DNA of 64,000 nucleotides from JAIBAJ01 sp965284645 (GCA_965284645.1 OZ260106.1:2480001-2544000); one strand, 5' to 3'. Shown: positions 8,370-17,069, counted from the first letter of the stretch. Made by a program: numbers and translations. The notes: a model not told the origin generated them from the letters alone.

Positions 8370-9836
8370 TTAGCGGCTATAATTAGGAGCCTCGCTGGTA
8401 ATGGTAATGCCATGCGGATGGCTTTCCCTAATACCTGAATTGGTGATTCGAATAAACTTAGCTTTTTGCAGTTTATGAATGTTTGGAGCTCCACAATAGC
8501 CCATTCCAGCGCGCAATCCCCCAACCATTTGGTAAACAATTTCGCTAATGCTGCCTTTGTATGGCACTCGTCCTACAATACCTTCAGGCACCAATTTTTT
8601 GATATCATCTTCTGCATCTTGAAAATACCTGTCTTTTGAACCTTTTTGCATGGCTTCAACTGAACCCATTCCGCGATAGGTTTTAAACTTCCTTCCTTCG
8701 AATATAACGGTTTCTCCAGGAGATTCTTCGGTTCCGGCAAAAAGAGAACCAGCCATGATACTGCTTGCTCCAGCAGCTAATGCTTTGACGATATCGCCTG
8801 TGAAACGGATACCACCATCAGCAATCAAGGGGACATCTGTTCCTTTGAGGGCTTTTCCAACTTCGTATACAGCGGTTAATTGTGGCACACCAACACCGGC
8901 AATAATACGGGTGGTGCAGATACTTCCAGGACCAATACCCACTTTTACAGCATCTGCTCCAGCTTTAATTAAATCCTTCGCAGCCTCTCCGGTAGCGATA
9001 TTTCCTACCACCAATTGCATAGCAGGTAGCTTTTTTCGAATATCCTTCAACATATCGATTACCCCTTTGGAATGTCCATGGGCTGTATCAATAACTATAG
9101 CATCTACACCAACATCGGCTAGGGCCTTAGCTCTTTCAAACGTATCGGGAGTTACTCCCACAGCAGCTGCTACACGTAAACGGCCCAATTCATCTTTGCA
9201 GGCATTTGGTCTAAGTTTGTTTTTGATAATGTCCTTGTAGGTGATTAATCCAACCAATTTGAAATGCTTATCCACCACAGGAAGTTTTTCAATTTTATAA
9301 TCCTGTAAAATTGCTTCGGCTTTAGTCAAATCGCGGGCGTGGGTGGTAACTAGACCTTCTTTGGTCATTACTTCTGCAACTGGGCGCATTGGATTTTTTT
9401 CAAATCGCAGGTCGCGGTTGGTCACAATTCCTACCAAGGTTCCGTTGGAATTTACAACTGGAATTCCGCCGATCTTATTTTCTTTCATGATGGTCAAGGC
9501 ATCCCCCACCAAAGCGGTTTCCAATAAGGTTACGGGATCCATGATCATTCCACTTTCCGATCTTTTAACTCGTCTTACTTCATCGGCCTGCTGTTGGATA
9601 CTCATGTTTTTATGCAACACACCGATGCCACCTTCTTGGGCAATAGCAATGGCCAAACTTGAATCAGTTACCGTATCCATGGCTGCTGATACAATTGGTA
9701 CGTTTAGCTTTATATTTCGTGTAAAGTGGGTGCTGACATCTACATCCCTTGGTAGAACTTCTGAATAGGCAGGAACGAGTAGGACATCGTCGTAGGTGAG
9801 ACCTTCACCTAAAAATTTGTTGTCGGAAGCTGGCAT
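8370..9836 (-). CDS. guaB: Inosine-5'-monophosphate dehydrogenase
   Basis: Catalyses the NAD-dependent oxidation of IMP to XMP, the committed step of GMP synthesis. Length 488 residues, standard for bacterial IMPDH. The catalytic loop G-P-G-S-I-C307-T-T-R is intact. A pair of CBS domains sits at about residues 95-210 inside the TIM barrel, with the typical V-M-T-K-E and V-G-L-I-T-Y-K-D motifs. The flap R-G-M-G-S and the C-terminal G-G-L-R-A-G-M-G-Y-C-G segment are present. A -7 box TACTTTTG (plus positions 9864-9871, minus strand) lies 27 bases before the ATG. No guaA adjacent. Confidence 0.98.
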   Translation of the reverse strand: MPASDNKFLGEGLTYDDVLLVPAYSEVLPRDVDVSTHFTRNIKLNVPIVSAAMDTVTDSSLAIAIAQEGGIGVLHKNMSIQQQADEVRRVKRSESGMIMDPVTLLETALVGDALTIMKENKIGGIPVVNSNGTLVGIVTNRDLRFEKNPMRPVAEVMTKEGLVTTHARDLTKAEAILQDYKIEKLPVVDKHFKLVGLITYKDIIKNKLRPNACKDELGRLRVAAAVGVTPDTFERAKALADVGVDAIVIDTAHGHSKGVIDMLKDIRKKLPAMQLVVGNIATGEAAKDLIKAGADAVKVGIGPGSICTTRIIAGVGVPQLTAVYEVGKALKGTDVPLIADGGIRFTGDIVKALAAGASSIMAGSLFAGTEESPGETVIFEGRKFKTYRGMGSVEAMQKGSKDRYFQDAEDDIKKLVPEGIVGRVPYKGSISEIVYQMVGGLRAGMGYCGAPNIHKLQKAKFIRITNSGIRESHPHGITITSEAPNYSR

Positions 9837-9972
9837 GGATTTGAATTAGGAAGCTAATTCGTGCAAAAGTAAAAAAAAACGACCTTCTCCAAGCACCAAA
9901 GGATTTTTTAACATCAAAAGAAGTAAAGATACTATACATTCGCAGCCTTCGTTAGTCAGAAAAACGAAAACC

Positions 9973-10911
9973 ATGATTGCCAACAAAACTTCATTTTTTT
10001 ATCTAGTTTCCCTCGCTTTCCTTGTAAATTCATGTGGAACTTCTGTCAAAAAGCCAGCAGATACGACCACTTCTGGGCGAATTGCTATTTCGGTAGATGA
10101 AACTTTTGCACCGATTTTAGATTCTCAGGTTAGTACCTTTGAAAGTCTTTATCCTGAAGCAGAGGTTCTTGCCAGTTATTTACCCGAAAAGGAAGCCTTT
10201 GAAAAATTTGAAAAGGACAGTATGCGGTTGGTAGTTAGCGCTCGTGAACTAACAGAAAAAGAGATGGCTTATTTTAAGTCAAAGAAGATTTTCCCTCGAA
10301 CAACGAAAATTGGATATGATGCCCTCGCCTTAATTGTTCATCCGGAGAATAAATTGGAAAATATTGATTATGTCGATTTAAAAGGGATTTTCGGAGGTGG
10401 ATTTACCTGGGATTCCTTAAACATTAAATCCAGTCTTGGTGAGATAAATGCAGTATTTGATAACAACGGTAGTAGCACGGCAAGGTATATCCAAGAGAAT
10501 TTCTTAAAAGAAAAAGCTTTCCCTAAAAATTGTTTTGCTGTTAAATCAAATCAAGAAGTAATTGAATATGTGGCCACCCACAAAAATGCATTGGGTGTGA
10601 TTGGTGTAAATTGGATTAGCGATACGGATGATCCCGCTTCTCAAAAATTTATGCAGAAAATAAAAGTTCTCAACATTTCAAACCTAGAGGCAGATCCTTT
10701 CAAACCTGAGTATTTTGGGCCATATCAGGCTTATATTGCCACTAAAAAATACCCCTTAACACGCTCCTTATATATCATAAGTAGGGAGGGGCGAACAGGT
10801 CTTGGCACAGGCTTTGCTTCATTTGTTGCAGGCGATAAAGGTCAACGCATCATCCTAAAATCAGGAATTGTGCCTGCAACTGCACCTGTTCGGATTGTTG
10901 GATTCCGTTAA
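9973..10911 (+). CDS. PstS-like substrate-binding lipoprotein
   Basis: A 312-residue periplasmic-binding-protein-like lipoprotein. The N-terminus has a hydrophobic stretch ending in the lipobox L-V-N-S-C (about Cys21). The rest has the phosphate-binding-protein (PBP-like) pattern: 'G.I.IsvDetfapildsqv..Fe..yPea.v...Y.pE..a...f..ds.rlvV.aReLt..E..yf', then the hinge segment Y-D-A-L-A-L-I-V-H-P-E-N and a D-N-N-G-S-S-T-A-R loop that would contact the ligand. In Bacteroidota such proteins often sit next to TonB/ExbBD genes and a TPR gene. Here only the TPR partner follows, 47 bases on. A near -7 box (TACATTCG) lies upstream at about 9936. Confidence 0.85.
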   Translation: MIANKTSFFYLVSLAFLVNSCGTSVKKPADTTTSGRIAISVDETFAPILDSQVSTFESLYPEAEVLASYLPEKEAFEKFEKDSMRLVVSARELTEKEMAYFKSKKIFPRTTKIGYDALALIVHPENKLENIDYVDLKGIFGGGFTWDSLNIKSSLGEINAVFDNNGSSTARYIQENFLKEKAFPKNCFAVKSNQEVIEYVATHKNALGVIGVNWISDTDDPASQKFMQKIKVLNISNLEADPFKPEYFGPYQAYIATKKYPLTRSLYIISREGRTGLGTGFASFVAGDKGQRIILKSGIVPATAPVRIVGFR

Positions 10912-10923
10912 TGACTATTTTTG
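10895..10923 (+). promoter_or_regulatory. Bacteroidota-type promoter of the TPR gene at 10959
   Basis: TTG at 10895-10897, 18 bases, then TATTTTTG at 10916-10923, matching the -33 / -7 (TAnnTTTG) pattern. It overlaps the last codons of the upstream gene, so the TPR gene may be transcribed independently as well as by readthrough. Confidence 0.6.
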
Positions 10924-10958
10924 CCCCCCTTTTAAAATAAAAAAGTATTCCCTTTTCA

Positions 10959-12566
10959 ATGAAAAAGACTATTCTATCTCTTGCATTTGCGGTTGTATCT
11001 ACCAACCTAATTTCCCAAACTTTGGAACAAGGTATTAATGCCATCCAAAATGAACGATACAACCAGGCAAAATCAATTTTGAAAAATGTTATTGGAACGA
11101 ATTCCGAGGCTACCTATCATTTAGGAAAACTTTATTATTCCCTTGGTAAGGTCGATTCAGCCAAAATTGTTTTCGAAAAAGGTGTGTCGTTAAATCCTAA
11201 AGCTCCTGGAAATTATGTAGGTTTGGGATTATTGGCCTTAGACAATGGTAAAGCCGATGAAGCTAAAAAGCAATTTGAAATAGCAATGGCCTGCCTTTCT
11301 TCAAAGGATGCGAAAGCGCCAATGATGATTGGGGAAGCCTATTCAATTGCCAAGAATAAGGATTTGAACCAAGCGATTACCTATTTGACTAAGGCTACAA
11401 CTTTAGATAAGAAAAGCTATGAAGCACAAATAGCGCTTGGTGATGCCCAAGTTCAGAAGCCAGATGGAGGGGGAGCGGCTATGACTGCTTACGAAACAGC
11501 TATAATGCTTGATTCGAATAAACCAATTGCTTATTTGAAAAAGGGTGATTTATGGTTTAATGCCAAAAGTTATGACAACTCTATCGAGAGTTATAAAACA
11601 GGACGTGATAAAGATTCAAGCTTTGCCCCCTTCCACAGAGAGTTGGGTGAAATTTATTATTTGGTAAAAAGGTATGATCTGGCTGTAAAAAGTTACGAGA
11701 AATTCTTGACGCTTACTGAACCTACTACTGAATACAAAACTAGGATGGCCTACTTCTACTTCTTTAACAAGCAATACGATAAAGTGGAAGGTTTAATAAA
11801 TACTATCAAAAAGGAAGATCCAAACAATAATATCTTGAATAGAATACTTGGATATTCCTTAGTAGAACAAGGTAAAAACGCAGAAGCTCTGAATTATTTA
11901 AAAGAGTTTTTTACAAAAGTAGATGCTAAAAAAATCCTTCCATCAGATTACGAATACATCGGAAAAGCCTATTTGAAATCCGGAAATGATTCGTTGGCGG
12001 AAATAAATTTGGTGAAAACGATTCAATTGGATTCTAGTAAGGCAGATTTATTAGTGGATTTGGCCAAAAGCTATTCCGATAAAAAATTACATACCAAAGC
12101 GGCCAATGTGTATAGAATGAAAGTAAAACTTCCGAAAGCAAAATCTACAGATTGGTTTCAACTAGGTCGTTCCAATTATATGGCATTTCAAGCCACCAAG
12201 CTAGATACAAGTCTTTTGCTTCGCGCTGATTCTGCCTTTACCAAGGTTATTGAAATGACTCCTACCGTTCATTTGGGTTATTATTGGAGAGGATTGACCA
12301 ATTCGCTTTTGGATTCAAAATTGAAAACCATGGCAGCTGTACCTTTTTATGAGAAAGTAATTGAAATTGCATCGGCCGACAAAACTAAATTTGCCAAAGA
12401 CCTGCTTGTTGCTTTCAAATACATGGGTTATGTCAATATTCAGAAGGATGATTTAACAAAGGCAAAAGAAATGTATGAAAAGGCGCTTGAGGTTGTTCCA
12501 GATGATGCAGATGCCAAGAAATACCTTGACAATGTCAATACTACAATGAAATCCAAAGGCAAATAA
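10959..12566 (+). CDS. Tetratricopeptide repeat protein, exported
   Basis: A 535-residue protein with a signal peptide (about residues 1-19, ending NLISQ). Most of the rest is tetratricopeptide helices, for example 'a.YhLGklYyslGkvdsAkivFekgvsLnPkaPgnYvGLGlLaLdnGkadeAkk.Fe.A' near 45-110 and a C-terminal repeat 'kkddltkAkemYekAleVvPddadAkkYLdnv'. These act as protein-docking surfaces, here in the periplasm. The neighbouring PstS-like lipoprotein and the same strand suggest the two act together; in related genomes the pair is found with TonB energising genes, which is context knowledge rather than something seen here. Confidence 0.88.
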   Translation: MKKTILSLAFAVVSTNLISQTLEQGINAIQNERYNQAKSILKNVIGTNSEATYHLGKLYYSLGKVDSAKIVFEKGVSLNPKAPGNYVGLGLLALDNGKADEAKKQFEIAMACLSSKDAKAPMMIGEAYSIAKNKDLNQAITYLTKATTLDKKSYEAQIALGDAQVQKPDGGGAAMTAYETAIMLDSNKPIAYLKKGDLWFNAKSYDNSIESYKTGRDKDSSFAPFHRELGEIYYLVKRYDLAVKSYEKFLTLTEPTTEYKTRMAYFYFFNKQYDKVEGLINTIKKEDPNNNILNRILGYSLVEQGKNAEALNYLKEFFTKVDAKKILPSDYEYIGKAYLKSGNDSLAEINLVKTIQLDSSKADLLVDLAKSYSDKKLHTKAANVYRMKVKLPKAKSTDWFQLGRSNYMAFQATKLDTSLLLRADSAFTKVIEMTPTVHLGYYWRGLTNSLLDSKLKTMAAVPFYEKVIEIASADKTKFAKDLLVAFKYMGYVNIQKDDLTKAKEMYEKALEVVPDDADAKKYLDNVNTTMKSKGK

Positions 12567-12661
12567 GAAGCCGTTTACTTTTTGTTGATAAACCCTTCTT
12601 TGTTTTGTAAATTGGTGGACTTAGTACTTCTATTTTTGGGCAAGAAATCCAAAAAACAACC

Positions 12662-13633
12662 ATGAAAGTACTAGCAAACGATGGCATTGATTCCGTAGGT
12701 AAAAAACTATTGGAAGACGAAGGAATTACGGTAATTACCGATAAAATCAAACAAGAAGATTTAATCAATTATTTGAACGATGGTAATTTTGATGGCATTG
12801 TTGTTCGAAGTGCCACCAAAGTTAAATCAGACATCATAAAAGCCTGCCCAAGCCTAAAAGTGATAGGACGAGCCGGTGTTGGTTTGGATAATATTGATGT
12901 AGCTGCTGCACAGGAACAAGGTATTGTTGTAGTTAATACACCAGATTCCTCCTCACAAAGTGTTGCCGAACTTGTATTTGCCCATTTCTATTCTTTGTCT
13001 AGGTTTTTACATGCTAGTCATATCGAAATGCCTGTTAATGGTGCCACCAAATTTAATGACTTGAAAAAAGCCTATGCTGCAGGTGTGGAATTGAAAGGTA
13101 AAACTTTAGGTGTTATTGGATTTGGAAGAATAGGTCAGGCTGTTGCTAAAATTGGCATTGGTTGCGGAATGAAAATAAAAGCCTATGATCCCTTTTTGCA
13201 AGCTGCTGAGTTGGATTTAGACTTTTATGGAATTGGAAAAATAAAAGTTGAAATAAATACGGGGAGTTTCAATGATTTAATTACAACCAGTGATTTTATT
13301 ACACTTCACGTTCCTCATAAGGAAGGTTCGCCCGCATTAATCGGTGCCGAAAATTTGGCCAAGATGAAAAGGGGGGTTATCCTTGTAAATGCTGCTCGTG
13401 GTGGAGTAGTGGATGAAGTGGCCTTGTTTGAAGCCTTGGAATCTGGGCAGGTGGCAGGTGCAGGTTTGGATGTTTTTGTAAATGAGCCAAGCCCAGCTGA
13501 AAGTCTGTTGAAACACCCAAAAGTATCAGCAACTCCGCATATCGGTGCCAGTACTGCAGAAGCCCAAGAACGAATTGGTGTGGAGATGGCGAAAAAGCTG
13601 ATTGATTTTTTTCAAAAGAATAGAAGACATTAA
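12662..13633 (+). CDS. serA: D-3-phosphoglycerate dehydrogenase (short form, no ACT domain)
   Basis: First step of serine synthesis: NAD-dependent oxidation of 3-phosphoglycerate to phosphohydroxypyruvate. Length 323 residues, the short form lacking the C-terminal ACT regulatory domain, so feedback inhibition through ACT is unlikely. The D-2-hydroxyacid dehydrogenase marks are present: 'GRAGVGLDNIDvaAa.e.GivVvNtP' near residues 70-95, the Rossmann glycines G-F-G-R-I-G near 152, the arginine in N-A-A-R-G-G-V-V-D-E, and the catalytic His293 in T-P-H-I-G-A-S-T. A -7 box TATTTTTG is at 12631-12638. The DUF1015 gene starts 2 bases after the stop, a pairing common in Bacteroidota. serC is not in the window. 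Confidence 0.93.
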   Translation: MKVLANDGIDSVGKKLLEDEGITVITDKIKQEDLINYLNDGNFDGIVVRSATKVKSDIIKACPSLKVIGRAGVGLDNIDVAAAQEQGIVVVNTPDSSSQSVAELVFAHFYSLSRFLHASHIEMPVNGATKFNDLKKAYAAGVELKGKTLGVIGFGRIGQAVAKIGIGCGMKIKAYDPFLQAAELDLDFYGIGKIKVEINTGSFNDLITTSDFITLHVPHKEGSPALIGAENLAKMKRGVILVNAARGGVVDEVALFEALESGQVAGAGLDVFVNEPSPAESLLKHPKVSATPHIGASTAEAQERIGVEMAKKLIDFFQKNRRH

Positions 13634-13635
13634 GC

Positions 13636-14862
13636 ATGGCTACCGTTCTCCCATTTAAGGCCTTTTTGCCTGAAAAATCGGCTGCTCATCACATTGTTAG
13701 CCGAGCTGTGGAGAATTATACCAAGGACCAATTGCATGAGATTACCAGTTCCAATTCAAAATCTTTCTTAAATATAATTCGTCCTAAGGCCCTAGATGAG
13801 CCAAAGAGGATGGTTAGAGAAAGGTTCTTTGATTTTTTAAATGCTGGTCTTTTTCATCCTTGCAAAAAGGAATCCTATTTGATTTATCGGCAAACGGAAG
13901 GGGAGAAAAGTTACAATGGAATAATTGCTTTGGCCGCTGTAAAGGATTATGAAGCAGGAGTAATTAAGCTTCATGAACAAACCCTCACAGAGAGGGAAAA
14001 CCTTTTAGCAGAATATTTGGATCAAGTTCATTTAAACGCAGAACCCGTTTGTTTTACCCATCCCCGGAGTCTTGAACTTGAAAATGCAATTCGGCTAATT
14101 CAACGCAAGAAACCTTTTCTTGATTTCCAAGAAGGGGATAAGTTTAGGCATCAGGTTTGGGTGGCCCATTCAGAGGAGGATTTAAAGAGTATACAACGTG
14201 CTTTTGAACTTATTCCATCTATTTACATTGCGGATGGGCATCATCGTTCAGCTAGTTCTGTTAGACTTGCGGAAATTCGCAGACATGAAATCGGAAAGAA
14301 AAACGAAAAGGATCCTTGGGAGTTTTTCATGGGAATTTTCTTTTCTGAAGACCAATTACAAATTTTCGAGTTCAATCGATTGGTAAAGGGATTTGATGAT
14401 TTTAGTTTGGATCAACTCTTAAAGAAATTAGAACAGGATTTTATTATAATTCCCCATCAGGATAATCCCTTCGAACCTATGTTCCCGCATGAATTTGGAA
14501 TGTATGCGCAAGGACAATGGTTTGAGTTGAATTTGAAAAATCAAGAAAAATTGGGTAAAAACCCAGTTGATACCTTGGACCCTCAGATTTTCAATACGTT
14601 TATTTTGGAACCTTGCTTTGGTATTCATGATTTAAAAACAGATAAGAGGATTCGATTTTTAACTGGAAAAGCAGGTTTAGAGACCTTAAAGCAACGAATT
14701 GATAGTGGTAAATACCAGGCAGGGTTTACGCTTTATCCTGTAAGTGTAAAGGAACTTTTTAACATTGCCGATCAGCACTTAACTATGCCCCCAAAAAGTA
14801 CTTGGGTTGAACCCAAATTGCTTAGTGGTTTAAGTGTGTATGATTTAGGTGAAAAGCCATAA
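13636..14862 (+). CDS. DUF1015 family protein
   Basis: A 408-residue cytosolic protein of the DUF1015 family. The hallmark motif A-D200-G-H-H-R204-S-A-S is present, and the N-terminal segment 'A.lPFkAflPek..a..i.sra...yt.dqlheI....p.sFLnIirP' matches the family start. The biochemical role is not established; the close link with phosphoglycerate dehydrogenase (2-base gap, same strand) points to a job in or near serine metabolism, which is inference. The ATG at 13636 is fixed by the short gap. No terminator is visible; R2 copy b follows at 14891. Confidence 0.9.
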   Translation: MATVLPFKAFLPEKSAAHHIVSRAVENYTKDQLHEITSSNSKSFLNIIRPKALDEPKRMVRERFFDFLNAGLFHPCKKESYLIYRQTEGEKSYNGIIALAAVKDYEAGVIKLHEQTLTERENLLAEYLDQVHLNAEPVCFTHPRSLELENAIRLIQRKKPFLDFQEGDKFRHQVWVAHSEEDLKSIQRAFELIPSIYIADGHHRSASSVRLAEIRRHEIGKKNEKDPWEFFMGIFFSEDQLQIFEFNRLVKGFDDFSLDQLLKKLEQDFIIIPHQDNPFEPMFPHEFGMYAQGQWFELNLKNQEKLGKNPVDTLDPQIFNTFILEPCFGIHDLKTDKRIRFLTGKAGLETLKQRIDSGKYQAGFTLYPVSVKELFNIADQHLTMPPKSTWVEPKLLSGLSVYDLGEKP

Positions 14863-14890
14863 GCTATTTAGGAATAATAGCAATTTTCCT

Positions 14891-15133
14891 TTAAACCCAA
14901 ATTAATCAATAGGAGGAATAATTAATCCGAACTACTTGATTAAGTTGGGTTTAGCCCAATTTAGCAGTTGTAATGCCAATTTTAATTTATAAATAGTCCA
15001 AAGGCTATTTGTAAATTTAGATTGGTAAATGCCGAGGATACAGTATGTTAGTCCAATTTTTTCAAAAAAATGTGAGCCTAAAATTGGACTATACATTATG
15101 TCCATTCGGTATAATGCATAATCTGGGATTAAA
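14891..15133 (+). repeat. R2 repeat copy b (plus orientation)
   Basis: Starts TTAAACCCAAATTAATCAATAGGAGG and shares the 'cgaactacttgat' module with the copy at 44903. It lacks most of the inverted-arm module but has the long module 14970-15118 also seen at 45151-45290 and, reversed, at 54220-54322. This module contains the hairpin AGTCCAATTTT / AAAATTGGACT. Its right end overlaps the stop codon of the ATPase gene at 15129. It is inverted relative to the R2 copy at 16600, so the two bracket the ATPase. Confidence 0.85.
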
Positions 15134-16304
15134 TTGAAGTATTCCGGCTATTTGTCTGTTTTTCCCAGTATTGATCTAGAGAGCAAACACTAATATTTTC
15201 TTGCAATCGGAAATAAACCTTTGTTCCAGGTACAATCATATAGGCCTTGTTTACGCCAAGATCTTTCATACTATTCAAGAGGCTTTTGGTGACTTTCGGT
15301 TCGGAATGCAGTTTCACCTCAATGATTTCTTCAGGTTGGTTGTACCGGGCAATAACTAAGTCGGCTTCAGTTCCGTCTTGGGTACGGTAGTAAAATACAT
15401 TTTTTTGATCAGGTAAATATTGAATCAATTGTTCGATAACATAGCTTTCCCATGAAAATCCAACCTTTGGATTTGATAAGAGTCCTTTCATATGGCTTAC
15501 ACCTAGCAAATGATGTAGCATACCCGTATCTCGAATATAAACCTTAGGAGATTTGACCAAACGCTTTTTGGTATTTGTGGAAAAGGCCGGCAATAATCGA
15601 ATCAAATAAGCAAAGGAGAGGTAGTCAATCATATTGGATACCGTAGGAACAGAAATACCTAATGATTTGGCATATTCACTTTTATTTAATATTTGTCCTT
15701 GATTGTAAGCTAACATTTGAAGCAAACTTGTTATAGTTCGGGCAGGACTAGGTAAACCAAGTAATGGTAAGTCCCTTTCAATGTAAGTTCTTAAAAAGGA
15801 TCCTTGCCAAATCTCCCAAAGTTCAATGTTGCGTTGTTTGAGAGCATCTGGATATCCCCCTTTTAGCCAATGTTGTTCATATTTTATCCTTTCTCTTATT
15901 TCTCTTAAATTCAAAGGAGAGAGTTCTTTATAAACAATTCGACCTGCAAGGGTTTCAGCACTTTGTTGAAGTAAATCAGGCGAGGCGGAGCCTAATAGTA
16001 AAAACCGACCTGGATTTCGGTATGCATCAATTTCGGCCCTTAAAAGAGGGAAAAGTGCAGGCATCCGCTGCACTTCATCAATAATGATTAAACCAGAACG
16101 ATGGTTCTCAAAAAACAATTTGGTATTACTTAATGCATTGTAATCGTCCTTATCCTCCAAATCAAGATATATCCCCTTCTTAAAGGTATCTAACAAGCTT
16201 TTGGCCAAGGTGGTTTTGCCAATTTGCCTAGGGCCTAAAAGCGCGACCGCTGGAAAATTCTTAATCAATTTCCTTAAGTCCTTTTGGATAATGCGATTAT
16301 ACAT
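15129..16304 (-). CDS. AAA-family ATPase with DUF4143 (nuclease-like) domain
   Basis: A 391-residue P-loop ATPase of the ATPase_14 plus DUF4143 architecture. Walker A is L-G24-P-R-Q-I-G-K-T-T and Walker B is L-I-I-I-D76-E77-V-Q-R. The C-terminal part has a PD-(D/E)XK-like pattern: W-E-x-Y-V-I-E near residue 290, E-A-D-L-V and E-V-K about 30-45 residues later. A possible TTG start at 16313 lies inside the palindrome; I prefer the ATG at 16304, the usual N-terminus for the family, whose first base pairs with the end of the palindrome. Such genes are patchy and often horizontally moved; their role is not settled. The stop codon falls in the end of an R2 repeat. Confidence 0.88.
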   Translation of the reverse strand: MYNRIIQKDLRKLIKNFPAVALLGPRQIGKTTLAKSLLDTFKKGIYLDLEDKDDYNALSNTKLFFENHRSGLIIIDEVQRMPALFPLLRAEIDAYRNPGRFLLLGSASPDLLQQSAETLAGRIVYKELSPLNLREIRERIKYEQHWLKGGYPDALKQRNIELWEIWQGSFLRTYIERDLPLLGLPSPARTITSLLQMLAYNQGQILNKSEYAKSLGISVPTVSNMIDYLSFAYLIRLLPAFSTNTKKRLVKSPKVYIRDTGMLHHLLGVSHMKGLLSNPKVGFSWESYVIEQLIQYLPDQKNVFYYRTQDGTEADLVIARYNQPEEIIEVKLHSEPKVTKSLLNSMKDLGVNKAYMIVPGTKVYFRLQENISVCSLDQYWEKQTNSRNTSI

Positions 16305-16344
16305 ACCCTGCAAATTTAAAATAAAATTTTAAATTTGCAGGGTA
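16304..16344. promoter_or_regulatory. Perfect 18-bp inverted repeat at the ATPase start codon
   Basis: Arms TACCCTGCAAATTTAAAA (16304-16321) and its exact complement (16327-16344) around a 5-base spacer TAAAA. The arm touches the first base of the ATPase ATG (minus strand). A likely operator or transcript hairpin. The second copy is at 16455. Confidence 0.85.
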
Positions 16345-16454
16345 GAATTTTTAATAGTATCATGTGAGCTTGCTTTCAATTAGTTTGAAAATAAAGAACT
16401 TTAGTGCTTTGATTTAGATGTATTTATGGTGTTGTTTCGAGATAAGTTTAAATT

Positions 16455-16505
16455 AGTTTTACCCTGCAATTTTAAAATAAAATTTTAAAATTGCAGGGTA
16501 AAACT
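16455..16505. promoter_or_regulatory. Perfect 23-bp inverted repeat upstream of the ATPase gene
   Basis: Arms 16455-16477 and 16483-16505 pair perfectly over 23 bases around the same 5-base spacer TAAAA. The core TACCCTGCAA...TTGCAGGGTA is shared with 16304-16344, but the AT part differs on both arms in a way that keeps complementarity. Between the two palindromes (16345-16454) I see no gene. Confidence 0.85.
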
Positions 16506-16599
16506 TTGCCAATGTATTTTCGAATCTTTCGGCACAGTAGGGCAGATTAGAAGGATTTACATGGCTCGTTTTTGGGCTGTTTAACTCGAGATTTGTATA

Positions 16600-16717
16600 A
16601 TCCCAGATTCTAATACGAACTTATTCCTAGAAATAAATTGCTATTACCGAATGGGCTTATTAGATTGTTTAAGTAGTTCGGATTAATTGATCCTCTTATG
16701 GAATAATTTGGGTTCAA
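16600..16717 (-). repeat. R2 repeat copy e, short (minus orientation)
   Basis: Begins TCCCAGATT and ends with AAGTAGTTCGGATTAATTGATCC followed by TAATTTGGGTTCAA, the reverse of the first module of the copies at 14891 and 44903. The middle module is mostly missing. It precedes an R1 copy of the same orientation at 16826. Confidence 0.75.
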
Positions 16718-16825
16718 TAATTTGCCGATTGATAAAAGGGGGAGGGGTGGTATTTGCATTAAAAATGGAAGACTACGGAATAGCATACAAAAGCCCAGCC
16801 ACAGTAGAATGCTATGCGGAGATGT

Positions 16826-16977
16826 CGGGCAAGGATAGAGCGTGATACCCCGCAAGCCTGCAGCCCCCGGGCATTTTCGGGGGCTGCAGGCTGAGGAGTA
16901 TTAGCGATAGCCTGACCCAACCGCCCTGGTTAATGGTTAAATTAAGGTAAAATGGTTTTGGCGGTTGGGGGCCCGCC
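16826..16977 (-). repeat. R1 structured repeat, copy 3 (minus orientation)
   Basis: Has the conserved blocks CGGGCAAGGATAG, GCGATAGCCTGACCC and GGGGGCCCGCC and the stem CCCAACCGCC / GGCGGTTGGG. The variable apical arm is a perfect 14-base hairpin, GCCTGCAGCCCCCG (16856-16869) with its complement at 16878-16891 and an 8-base loop. The linker before it is shared with copies 1 and 8. Nothing else is visible to 17069. Confidence 0.9.
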
Positions 16978-17069
16978 TAAAACTAATTTTAACCCAGATT
17001 CGGCATAAAATGCTTGGGATTAAAAGGCTGAATTCCTTTTGGAATACAAGTAATAGTAGGAAATGCGGC

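Noticed and set aside
8755..9240. 161-residue frame on the plus strand inside guaB
   Set aside because: Thr/Ser/Pro/Ala-rich shadow of IMPDH codons; no start signals and no family resemblance.
16610..16855. 81-residue minus-strand frame between the ATPase and sucC
   Set aside because: It spans repeat R2 copy e and part of R1 copy 3 and has no conserved counterpart at other copies.
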